Positions 16,876 to 23,906 of a stretch of 43,379 bases of DNA are shown here, in pieces; positions within the stretch are counted from its first letter, which is position 1, and each line of letters begins with the position of its first letter. The notes under the pieces were generated by a model. The model saw nothing but the letters and a program-made list of their open reading frames with translations. It ran no database searches and had not been told where the DNA came from. Both the position numbers and the translations under genes were made by a program. The DNA comes from Planktothrix paucivesiculata PCC 9631 (GTDB lineage: Bacteria; Cyanobacteriota; Cyanobacteriia; Cyanobacteriales; Microcoleaceae): assembly GCF_900009265.2 (NCBI RefSeq), contig NZ_LR735008.1:256312-299690 (forward strand), given 5' to 3'.

Positions 16876-17796
16876 TTAATCCTTAATCCATCCCTTAGCC
16901 ACGGTTTGATAGCCAATTAATTTATAGGTTAATTTAGCAACGGTAAATTCAGAAACCACTGAATCAACCACGGGGGCTAATTCCATTACATCACACCCAA
17001 TTACATCTTTAGACTCAAATAAACGGCGTAAAAAGGTTAGGGTAGAATACCAATTTAATCCGCCCGGTTCAGGAGTTCCTACCCCCGGAATTAAACTCGG
17101 ATCAATGCCATCAACATCAATAGTTAAAAAGACTTTTTCTGTTGGAATACTGGCGATCGCTTTTTCAATCCAATCCAGATTAAAAGCCATTTCTCTTGCT
17201 CGAAAAACTGTTAAATTTTTCTCCTTAATTAAGTCAGCTTCCTCTTGACAAATGGCTCTAATTCCTACTTGCACCGTCGGTAATCCCATATTCACAACCC
17301 GACGCATAACACAAGCATGACTATGAATTGTATCCTGATATTCATGTCTTAAATCCCCATGGGCATCAATTTGAACCACGGTAAAACATTCTTGATATAC
17401 TTGACGATATCCCTGTACAACTCCTTCGGTAATACTGTGTTCTCCCCCAATGGAAATCACAAACTTTTTCTGTTCAATTAAAGACTGGAGGGTTTCTTGA
17501 GTCACCCGCAACATTTCGGCATCGGAAACGGTCTTTCCGTGGCGAGTATCTGCGATCGGAGCATGGGTAAAAATCCCCGCATCAAAACAGATTTCTCGAT
17601 CAAGTTCTTCGTCATAACATTCTAACTGATGGGAAGCCTCCAGCATTGCCTCGGGGCCGTTCTCGCATCCTTTTCTATAGCTGGTTGTGGCTTCATAGGG
17701 AATCGGTAAAATCACAACTTTAGCGGTTTCATATTCTGGTACAATTTCAGAACCCAAAAAGTCTATAGTAGTAGTCGTCGGGAGAGTTGATGTCAT
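16876..17796 (-). CDS. speB: Agmatinase-like ureohydrolase
   Basis: The 306-residue protein has all the binuclear-manganese motifs of the arginase/agmatinase family in order: GGEHSI, DAHGDLR, SHACVMRR and DVDGIDPS, then GTPEPGGLNW and the conserved Glu in VMELAP. Length and the GTPEPGG loop fit agmatinase, which splits agmatine to putrescine and urea in polyamine synthesis. Related cyanobacterial enzymes can act on guanidine or other guanidino compounds, so the substrate is not certain. It converges with the Gfo/Idh gene and lies about 150 bp from the divergently transcribed alpha/beta hydrolase gene. Confidence 0.88.
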   Translation of the reverse strand: MTSTLPTTTTIDFLGSEIVPEYETAKVVILPIPYEATTSYRKGCENGPEAMLEASHQLECYDEELDREICFDAGIFTHAPIADTRHGKTVSDAEMLRVTQETLQSLIEQKKFVISIGGEHSITEGVVQGYRQVYQECFTVVQIDAHGDLRHEYQDTIHSHACVMRRVVNMGLPTVQVGIRAICQEEADLIKEKNLTVFRAREMAFNLDWIEKAIASIPTEKVFLTIDVDGIDPSLIPGVGTPEPGGLNWYSTLTFLRRLFESKDVIGCDVMELAPVVDSVVSEFTVAKLTYKLIGYQTVAKGWIKD

Positions 17797-17899
17797 TTTA
17801 ATTTAGGAAACTAACAACTTTTAATTTTGACACAGAATCAGAAAATAGAATAATTTATTGCTATAATAATAACAGTTAAAGAATAAATCATCATTAACC

Positions 17900-17927
17900 A
17901 TTCGTAATTCGTAATTCGTAATTCGTA
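17900..17927. repeat. Four tandem ATTCGTA heptamers
   Basis: Four exact 7-bp units (17900-17906, 17907-17913, 17914-17920, 17921-17927) lie just upstream of the alpha/beta-hydrolase start codon, followed by degenerate ATTCCCC/ATTCATA units. Short repeats like this expand and contract by slippage and could change the spacing to the start codon. Confidence 0.8.
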
Positions 17928-17948
17928 ATTCCCCATTCATAATTCCCC

Positions 17949-18857
17949 ATGTTAACCACTTCATCTGTACCGCAAACTTGGCTTTGGAAAGGATACCCGA
18001 TTTGTTATGTCAGCGAAGGCAATAATGGCCCGGCGGTGGTTTTGGTGCATGGGTTTGGGGCGTCTTGGGGTCATTGGCGAAAAAATATTCCTGAATTGGC
18101 AAAACATTGTCGAGTTTTTGCTATAGATTTAATTGGGTTTGGGGGGTCAGCAAAACCAAAACCGAGTCAAGAAATGGGTTATACTTTTGAAACTTGGGGA
18201 GAACAAATTGCTGATTTTTGTCGAGAAATTGTTCAAGATAAAGTGTTTTTAGTGGGAAATTCCATTGGTTGTATTGCGGTGATGCAAGCGGCTGTTGATT
18301 ATCCTGATATTGTTCGAGAAGTTGCTTTATTAAACTGTTCTTTAAGATTATTACACGATCGCAAACGCTCGGAACTTCCTTGGTATCGAAATTATGGCTC
18401 CAGTGTGGTTCAAGAGTTATTAAAATATTCCTGGTTTAATCAATTCTTTTTTAATCTTTTAGCAACCCCAAAAACTGTTAAAAAAGTATTATTACAAGCC
18501 TATAAACGGGATGAAGCCGTTACAGATGAATTAGTAGAAATGTTATTAAAACCTGCCCAAGATCAAGGAGCGGTGGAGGTTTTTGCCGCCTTTACCCGCT
18601 ATTCTCAGGGGCCGTTACCGGAGGATTTATTGCCTAAATTACCCTGTTTAGCCATAATATTATGGGGAACCGATGACCCTTGGGAACCGATAGAATTCGG
18701 AGAACAATTTAAACAATATTCAACGGTTAAACAGTTTATTCGATTAGAAGGTGTGGGTCATTGTCCCCAAGATGAAGCTCCAGAATTAGTTAATCCTATT
18801 TTATTAGATTGGATGGTCGGGGCGGGTGCTGTAACAATATTTGATGATAATAAATAA
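17949..18857 (+). CDS. Alpha/beta-fold hydrolase
   Basis: The 302-residue protein has the alpha/beta-hydrolase pattern: an oxyanion-hole motif VHGFGASWGHW, the second-strand block AIDLIGFGGSAKP, the nucleophile elbow GNSIGC (Ser), an acid in WGTDDPW, and the catalytic His in GVGHCPQDEAPE. It has no signal peptide, so it is cytosolic. The family includes esterases, dienelactone-type hydrolases and haloperoxidases; the substrate is unknown. The last 13 codons (VGAGAVTIFDDNK) and the stop lie in a dispersed repeat that recurs at 19724-19842, so the original C-terminus may have been replaced by repeat DNA. No good ribosome-binding site precedes the ATG, which lies directly after heptamer repeats. 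Confidence 0.85.
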   Translation: MLTTSSVPQTWLWKGYPICYVSEGNNGPAVVLVHGFGASWGHWRKNIPELAKHCRVFAIDLIGFGGSAKPKPSQEMGYTFETWGEQIADFCREIVQDKVFLVGNSIGCIAVMQAAVDYPDIVREVALLNCSLRLLHDRKRSELPWYRNYGSSVVQELLKYSWFNQFFFNLLATPKTVKKVLLQAYKRDEAVTDELVEMLLKPAQDQGAVEVFAAFTRYSQGPLPEDLLPKLPCLAIILWGTDDPWEPIEFGEQFKQYSTVKQFIRLEGVGHCPQDEAPELVNPILLDWMVGAGAVTIFDDNK

Positions 18858-18873
18858 CCTAAATTAACCCGCC
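18819..18873. repeat. Dispersed repeat copy overlapping the hydrolase 3' end
   Basis: This stretch starts GGGGCGGGTGCTGTAACAAT and ends in an AACCCGCC arm. It matches copies at 19724-19782 and 19784-19842 in order and spacing: GGGGCGGG arm, CAATATTTGAT core, AACCCGCC arm. It supplies the stop codon region of the preceding gene. Confidence 0.65.
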
Positions 18874-18943
18874 TAAAGCCCAAACGACGGGGTTTAAAAC
18901 CCATTTTTCTGATAAAATAAAAAAAATTCTTCAGATTTAACCC

Positions 18944-19177
18944 ATGACTGTAGCTCAACTGAGTGGCAACTATGAAATCGAGATTCCGGTGACAATTCGA
19001 GAAACATTGAAGTTGAAGCCGGGTGATGCGCTGGAAGTCAAAGTTGTAGATGGTGCTGTGGTGATGATGCCAGTTCCTAGCTACACATCACGCTTGTTTG
19101 CCAAACATCAAAACCTCTGGCAAGGGGTTGATGCCGTCGCCTACGTTCGCTCATTGCGGGATTCATGGCGCGATTAG
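18944..19177 (+). CDS. MazE/AbrB-fold antitoxin of a type II toxin-antitoxin pair
   Basis: The 77-residue protein has an N-terminal swapped-hairpin (SpoVT/AbrB) DNA-binding domain: YEIEIPVTIRETLKLKPGDALEVKVVDGA fits the family pattern. A short acidic/aromatic tail probably wraps the toxin. Its 3' end overlaps the following PIN-domain gene by 13 bp, the usual antitoxin-first arrangement. Antitoxins of this type bind their own promoter, so autoregulation at the sequence just before 18944 is likely but no operator was resolved. The pair lies in a repeat-rich strip beside the conflict operon. Confidence 0.85.
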   Translation: MTVAQLSGNYEIEIPVTIRETLKLKPGDALEVKVVDGAVVMMPVPSYTSRLFAKHQNLWQGVDAVAYVRSLRDSWRD

Positions 19178-19611
19178 CAGACCTTGATGGGCTTACAATC
19201 GCTTTGGATAGCGTGATTTTCATTTATGCTTTAGAAGGAAATCGGGAGTTTGGCGAGGTGGCTCGAAAAGTTTTTGAGTTGATCGAGCAGGGGAAGTGTC
19301 AAGGTGTCGCCTGTGACTTGGTGCTGGCTGAATTAATGGTTAAGCCCTTGCGTGAAGGATATCCCGAAATTGCCCAGGAGTACGCTCAGGATCTACCCTG
19401 CTTCCCCCATCTGAGGTTTTGCGCTGTGACTCAGACGGTTGTGATTGCAGCAGCCCGGTTGCGAGGGAGTAGCAATTTGGGCTTGATTGACGCTTTACAT
19501 TTAGCGACAGCCGTGGAAGCCGGATGCACTGTTTTTCTGACTAATGATGCCGCACTTCGTTATGCAAACGTGGGTTTAGATATTTGGATGCTTCGAGATA
19601 TTGTAGATTAA
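19165..19611 (+). CDS. PIN-domain (VapC-like) ribonuclease toxin
   Basis: The 148-residue protein contains the acidic residues of the PIN nuclease site: Asp in IALDSVIFIYALEG, Glu in LVLAELMVKP, Asp in LIDALHLATA, and the TND block near the end (FLTNDAAL). PIN toxins cleave RNA, often tRNA or rRNA, with magnesium. The start ATG overlaps the antitoxin gene in another frame, implying translational coupling. The gene appears intact and of normal length. It is followed by 380 bp of repeat-rich DNA. Confidence 0.88.
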   Translation: MARLADLDGLTIALDSVIFIYALEGNREFGEVARKVFELIEQGKCQGVACDLVLAELMVKPLREGYPEIAQEYAQDLPCFPHLRFCAVTQTVVIAAARLRGSSNLGLIDALHLATAVEAGCTVFLTNDAALRYANVGLDIWMLRDIVD

Positions 19612-19992
19612 TTTGCCACAAATTTCTCCTAACATCCTGTCCCCCTTTTTAATGGGGATAGAGGGGGATCTTCCCCTGGGGTTGGGGTGTAATCAAAATT
19701 AATGGCTATTTTTATTAATCCGTAGGGGCGGGTTCCGTCACAATATTTGATATTAACAAATAATCTGAATAAACCCGCCCAACCCCGCCACAATATTTGA
19801 TAATAATAAATAACCTGAATAAACCCGCCCAACCCCACCGGAATATCCAATTATTTGTTAATTATTGCGGGGTTCAGGGCAAGTTTAGGACATTTTGGGG
19901 TGGGAATTTTAGGTTGACGCGAACCCGCCCCTACGGGGTTTAATCAAAATTAATAGCGAAAGAAAAAAGGGCTAAGAATCCTGCACGCTAAC
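19612..19992. repeat. Repeat-rich intergenic region
   Basis: This gap contains no gene. It starts with a CCCCC...GGGGG palindrome (about 19640-19670) like other dispersed cyanobacterial repeats, then the inverted-repeat element described separately (19720-19936). Two 14-bp direct repeats TAATCAAAATTAAT (19690-19703 and 19941-19954) bracket that element. The right-hand end reaches the 3' end of the vWA/FGE gene. Confidence 0.7.
19720..19936. mobile_element. Non-autonomous inverted-repeat (MITE-like) element, 217 bp
   Basis: Perfect 16-bp terminal inverted repeats CCGTAGGGGCGGGTTC (19720-19735) and GAACCCGCCCCTACGG (19921-19936) enclose two degenerate tandem copies of a ~59-bp internal unit (19724-19782 and 19784-19842). 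The 14-bp direct repeats outside it could be a target duplication or part of a longer arm. No transposase is present; mobility is inferred. Confidence 0.55.
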
Positions 19993-22983
19993 CTACGACG
20001 CACCCACAACCCAACAAACCCGAAAGCCGCTGCTGCGGCCGAAGACGTTGGGGCACCCCCAACGATCAGCAGAACGGCCGTCATCAGAATAGTTGACCCA
20101 AGAACCGCCCCGCAGACAGTGTTTTCTTTCATCGCTTAATAAGTTGACTAAATTTTCAATGTTATAGATTTGATAACGATTATCATTCTTATTCTGCTCA
20201 TCCCAAACTTCTCCTTGTGTTGGCGCTCCTTCATAGTTTTCATGCCAAGGGTCAGCGCACCATTCCCAGACATTGCCATGCAGATCATACAACCCAAAGG
20301 AATTGGGAGGGAATTCATTAACGGGGGTGGTTTGTCCTCGATATTTCCCCTTGGGTTCGTCTGCATAGGTTCTGCTTACATGATAATTGGCTAAATCACT
20401 GGTTAGGGTTTCCCCAAAGTAAAACGGGGTTTGAGTTCCAGCACGACAAGCATATTCCCATTGGGCTTCTGAGGGTAAACGATAGGGGCGTCCGGTGCGT
20501 TGGAGTAGTCGGGCACAGAATTCGACTGCATCGTACCATTTAACCTTTTCTACGGGTCGGTTATCTCCTTTGAAGTTAGAAGGGTTAGGGTTGAGATCCC
20601 GTTGAATTTTGGGCCATTTAGCAACGGCTTTCCATTGGGCTTGAGTGATGGGATATTTAGCCATGAAAAAGGGGGGAACTGTAACTTGATGTTGGGGGCG
20701 TTGATCTTTGTCTCCTTCCCCCTCCAGTGAACCCATGAGGAATGTCCCCCCTGGAATATAAACCATATCTAATGTGACTCCATCCCCCAAGTCTTCGGTG
20801 AAGTACCGCGCTTGTTTGGTTTCCCGTTTGATTATTTCACCCTTTTTATTAACAGTAACGGTTTCAAAGGAGAAGGTTAGCAAACTTTCAAGAAGATCGA
20901 CATCGGGTTCTGGTGTCGGAAGTTCTGGAACCAGAATAACATCGGGTTCTGGTGTCGGAAGTTCTGGAAGCGGTAATGAAATTCCCTCAACTACAATAGG
21001 AGTTTGACGATGCAATTCCCTAGCCACTTCTAGCTTTTCTTCTGAGTTACTTTGGTTATATTTTTTGATGCCTCGACCATAAGTTAACAAGGGTTCAAAA
21101 CCATTATCAATCAGAGGTTCTGCCAAGGACTCGACAACCGAAATTAACCACATTTGTTCAGTTTTATTTTCATAAGCTGCTTGCAAAGCTTGAGCAATTT
21201 CCTGAGCAGCAGGTTGAGGGTTTCGTGCATAACTGAGCGCTAACCACCGTTGGGATTTTGCTAAATCTTGCTGAATGGGGTTAAGACTAGGTTGCAGCTT
21301 TTTTTCGACATAAGTTAAGAGAAAATCCGATAACTGATAAAAGCGTTCTATGCGAAAATTCTCATCGGTTTTTAACTGCATGAGCAACTCATTCCTGACA
21401 TCTCGATCTATTTGATATAAGCCATCATCAATGGATTTACATAAACTCGAAAGCAATAAATTAGCAACCGCTTCCCAAGGAATCTCTAAGGGATTATTTT
21501 GGCAATCTAATGTGAAATTTTTCCATAAGCAGTAAGCCAAATCTGGGGTTAAAGTTAAAGGAAAAGCAGCGTGATAAGCAAAATAGAGATGGGATTGACC
21601 ATAGATTTCACAAAAAGATTGTATCTGTTTTTTTACTGAATTTTCTCGTAAATCAGATTTAATTAGATTTAACTTTCTTCCGTTTTCTTGACCTTTTTTT
21701 AAAAGTCGATAACGGCTATATAACCTCTTAATTTTTTCTCCTCTAAGTACCCGAATAGTATCTTTTAACCCTTGATAACTTAACTCAAACATAGGGACAA
21801 TATTAGCTATTTTTTCTGCAAGTGTTCCCCGCCATTGATATTCAGGTAATGGGTTTAACCAAACAATTTGACGCACTCGCGGTTGTTGATTTTGACCTTT
21901 TAGAAGAATAGAAGCATCTACACCTGTAAAGTCAGATAAAGCAATACTAGGAACTAATTGGTGCAAAAACGCTTGAATTTCGGCTAGTTGTTGACGGTTT
22001 TTACTTCTTTGTCCTGCACCTGCATCACTAATGATTAAAACCACCGTTTTCTGAGGATTGAGTTGAGACAATATCTCGCTAATTCGTTCACCTTGGCGAT
22101 GATAAGGATCACGATAGAGATGTTCATTAGGATATTGCTCAAAATAGTAAAGATTAATTTTACTAAGATTTTTTCCTGGGAGTAATGTTTCTCGCAAGCG
22201 TTCAGTTAATGCTTCAAAGGGAATCATTGCACCCCGATGATCAATTAAAAGTAATAATTGAATTTGATTAACTCGCTTGGGTTGTAAAACAGGTTCTAAA
22301 TAAACTCCTTGGCGAATAATTTGATCAACAGTCGCTTCTAAATTTAATTCTTCTGGTCTTCCTTCTCGTTTCAATTGTCGTAAATTTCGCCAAGTTTTTT
22401 TCATTTGTTGGCGACTAACGGGTAAATAATCGGAAACTTTAAAATAATTGGTTTTAACCGCAGCAACAACTTGAACTTCATCTTCAATGTCTAAAATTGC
22501 TGTTGTCGGAAGTTCTGTTAAATTAGGGGATACTGGAACTGGATTTTCAGCTATTTCTTGACTGGCTAATTTTTGACTATCATTTTCATTACTATAATCT
22601 ATATTTTGGCATTGATCAAAAGATTCAAGAATAGATTCTGCGGGTAAACGCTGCGGTTGTTCAATTGGGGTTATATGAGTTGGGGTAGTTGGGGATAAAA
22701 TTTCAACAGCAGATAAAGGGGAATCTGAAACTCCGCCAGAAATTCGTTTCACGCTTTGGTTTTTCCAATCTAAAATCAGGGAGTCAAAGCAATCATTAAA
22801 AATCCGTTGTTGTTCTTCAGACTTAACCCACAGGGTTTGACATAAACGTTTTAAAGTCGATAAATTCTCGACACCAAACCCACGTTTTAAAGATTCTATT
22901 AGTAATTGATATTCATCTATTCCTAAAGAAAACCCCGCTTCACGAAGTTGAGAAAATAATTCATAGAGAGGAAGTTTACTCAT
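19993..22983 (-). CDS. SAV_2336-like/vWA protein with C-terminal FGE (C-type-lectin fold) sensor domain; candidate DGR target
   Basis: The protein has 996 residues. Residues 1-80 are a helical domain like the SAV_2336 N-terminal domain, and 80-190 is a polar linker. About 240-390 is a vWA-like domain with a degenerate MIDAS (LLLLIDHRGAM instead of DxSxS; later VLIISDAGAGQ). About 400-680 is a helical region, followed by a hinge of two PTPEPDV repeats. About 733-996 is a formylglycine-generating-enzyme/sulfatase-modifying domain (MVYIPGGTFLMGS, RLPSEAQWEYACRAG, LYDLHGNVWEWCAD, RGGSW, GFRV). The last ~35 codons look like a DGR variable region. The start overlaps the MoxR gene by 8 bp, so the genes are coupled. 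As in other vWA-MoxR systems, the likely role is a sensor/adaptor; formylglycine synthesis is unlikely. Confidence 0.88.
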   Translation of the reverse strand: MSKLPLYELFSQLREAGFSLGIDEYQLLIESLKRGFGVENLSTLKRLCQTLWVKSEEQQRIFNDCFDSLILDWKNQSVKRISGGVSDSPLSAVEILSPTTPTHITPIEQPQRLPAESILESFDQCQNIDYSNENDSQKLASQEIAENPVPVSPNLTELPTTAILDIEDEVQVVAAVKTNYFKVSDYLPVSRQQMKKTWRNLRQLKREGRPEELNLEATVDQIIRQGVYLEPVLQPKRVNQIQLLLLIDHRGAMIPFEALTERLRETLLPGKNLSKINLYYFEQYPNEHLYRDPYHRQGERISEILSQLNPQKTVVLIISDAGAGQRSKNRQQLAEIQAFLHQLVPSIALSDFTGVDASILLKGQNQQPRVRQIVWLNPLPEYQWRGTLAEKIANIVPMFELSYQGLKDTIRVLRGEKIKRLYSRYRLLKKGQENGRKLNLIKSDLRENSVKKQIQSFCEIYGQSHLYFAYHAAFPLTLTPDLAYCLWKNFTLDCQNNPLEIPWEAVANLLLSSLCKSIDDGLYQIDRDVRNELLMQLKTDENFRIERFYQLSDFLLTYVEKKLQPSLNPIQQDLAKSQRWLALSYARNPQPAAQEIAQALQAAYENKTEQMWLISVVESLAEPLIDNGFEPLLTYGRGIKKYNQSNSEEKLEVARELHRQTPIVVEGISLPLPELPTPEPDVILVPELPTPEPDVDLLESLLTFSFETVTVNKKGEIIKRETKQARYFTEDLGDGVTLDMVYIPGGTFLMGSLEGEGDKDQRPQHQVTVPPFFMAKYPITQAQWKAVAKWPKIQRDLNPNPSNFKGDNRPVEKVKWYDAVEFCARLLQRTGRPYRLPSEAQWEYACRAGTQTPFYFGETLTSDLANYHVSRTYADEPKGKYRGQTTPVNEFPPNSFGLYDLHGNVWEWCADPWHENYEGAPTQGEVWDEQNKNDNRYQIYNIENLVNLLSDERKHCLRGGSWVNYSDDGRSADRWGCPNVFGRSSGFRVCWVVGAS
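20005..20115 (-). other. Putative DGR variable region (VR) at the 3' end of the FGE domain
   Basis: This codes residues 957-993. Framework residues of FGE-type DGR targets (RGGSW, RSA, R, P, R, GFRV) are kept. The positions between them are GTC, AAC, TAT (963-965), GAT, GAC, GGC (967-969), GAT (973), TGG, GGG, TGC (975-977), GTC, TTC, GGC (980-982), and AGC, AGC (984-985). Thirteen of these 15 codons end in C or T, as expected if they came from AAC or AAT codons by mutagenesis at adenines. From Gly960 to Gly986 (81 nt) I count only 10 adenines. No template repeat or reverse transcriptase is in the window. Confidence 0.6.
20900..20969 (-). repeat. 39-bp in-frame tandem repeat (hinge of the vWA/FGE protein)
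   Basis: A 31-bp identical segment occurs at 20900-20930 and 20939-20969, a 39-bp period that encodes two copies of ELPTPEPDV. It is a Pro/Glu-rich flexible linker between the helical region and the FGE domain. Copy number could vary between strains. Confidence 0.85.
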
Positions 22984-23896
22984 CTAATTCACCTCTTTCT
23001 AATAGATAATTCTGATGATCTTCCCAACTCTTGAGCAGAACACTAGAAAAGGGTAATCCACCCTTGTTTAATTCTTGAATGACTTGATCTTTATCATAGC
23101 GTTTTAAAACTGTAAACCAGTCAATTAGTTCACTGGTGCTAACTTTTTTTCCGCTCATTTCCTCTCGTAGAGTTTCAAATCGTTCAATTACAGTTTTCAC
23201 CAAATTCTGATCTAGCACATCATTAAAACGACTTTCTAAAATTTTTTCCAGTTGGTCTGATTCAGGAAATTCAAGAAAATAAACTAAACAACGGCGTAAA
23301 AACGCATCGGATAAATCTCGTTCATCATTACTAGCAAGAAAAATAATAGGGGAATATTTAGCTTGAATAGTTTCTCCTATTTCTTCAATCACAAATTGTT
23401 TTTTTTCCAAAAGTTCCAAGAGATCATTAGGGAAATCTAAATCAGCTTTATCAATTTCATCTAACAAAACAACGGCTCTTTTTTGGGTTTCAAAGGCTTG
23501 CTTAAAAATCCCTGGTATGATATAGTTAGAAGGCTCATCTAATTGTTTAATTTTTTTCTCTGAAAGCCGATTAAGTTGAGCTAAATTAGCATCTCTAAGT
23601 TGTTTAATTCCTTCATATCGATAGCATAAATCTGAAGCTCGACTGGTAGATTTAATCGTGCGCTCAAAATAAGGTAAATCTAATTCATAAGCAACCGCCG
23701 CAGCTAAACAACTTTTCCCACATCCCGGTTCACCTTTTAATAGTAAAGGTCGGTCTAATTCTATCGCTAAATTAACGGCTTCTATTAACCCTTCTTTAGC
23801 AATATAGGGATAAACCTTTTTATCAGCGTACTCCACAGGTTTTTCGGGTTTTGTTCCTGTGTAATGATAGCGAGCATCGAAAATAGCATATTTCAT
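22976..23896 (-). CDS. MoxR-family AAA+ ATPase
   Basis: The 306-residue protein has Walker A GEPGCGKS (55-62), Walker B VVLLDEIDKAD with D146/E147, sensor-1 Asn190 in FLASNDERDLS, and arginines in FLRRC that fit the Arg finger. The small lid domain follows. All key residues are intact, so it should hydrolyse ATP. MoxR ATPases usually work with vWA-domain partners to remodel target proteins; the overlapping downstream gene encodes such a vWA protein. The upstream gene ends 10 bp before this one, and GAGGT lies about 7 bases ahead of the ATG. In the ternary system it is the probable chaperone or switch. Confidence 0.92.
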   Translation of the reverse strand: MKYAIFDARYHYTGTKPEKPVEYADKKVYPYIAKEGLIEAVNLAIELDRPLLLKGEPGCGKSCLAAAVAYELDLPYFERTIKSTSRASDLCYRYEGIKQLRDANLAQLNRLSEKKIKQLDEPSNYIIPGIFKQAFETQKRAVVLLDEIDKADLDFPNDLLELLEKKQFVIEEIGETIQAKYSPIIFLASNDERDLSDAFLRRCLVYFLEFPESDQLEKILESRFNDVLDQNLVKTVIERFETLREEMSGKKVSTSELIDWFTVLKRYDKDQVIQELNKGGLPFSSVLLKSWEDHQNYLLERGELDE

Positions 23897-23906
23897 CTGT
23901 TTTACC

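Noticed and set aside
17900-17927. Tandem heptamers as a CRISPR array
   Set aside because: Units are 7 bp with no spacers. No other part of the window has 25-40 bp repeats with unique spacers, and no cas gene is present.
19950-20132. 60-codon minus-strand frame across the variable region
   Set aside because: It is the alternative frame of the FGE gene's 3' end. Its hydrophobic look comes from reading GC-rich variable codons out of frame.
19993-20792. FGE domain as a true formylglycine-generating enzyme
   Set aside because: It is fused to a vWA switch module, its C-terminal end looks diversified, and there is no sulfatase gene nearby. The fold is more likely used as a ligand-binding C-type-lectin scaffold.
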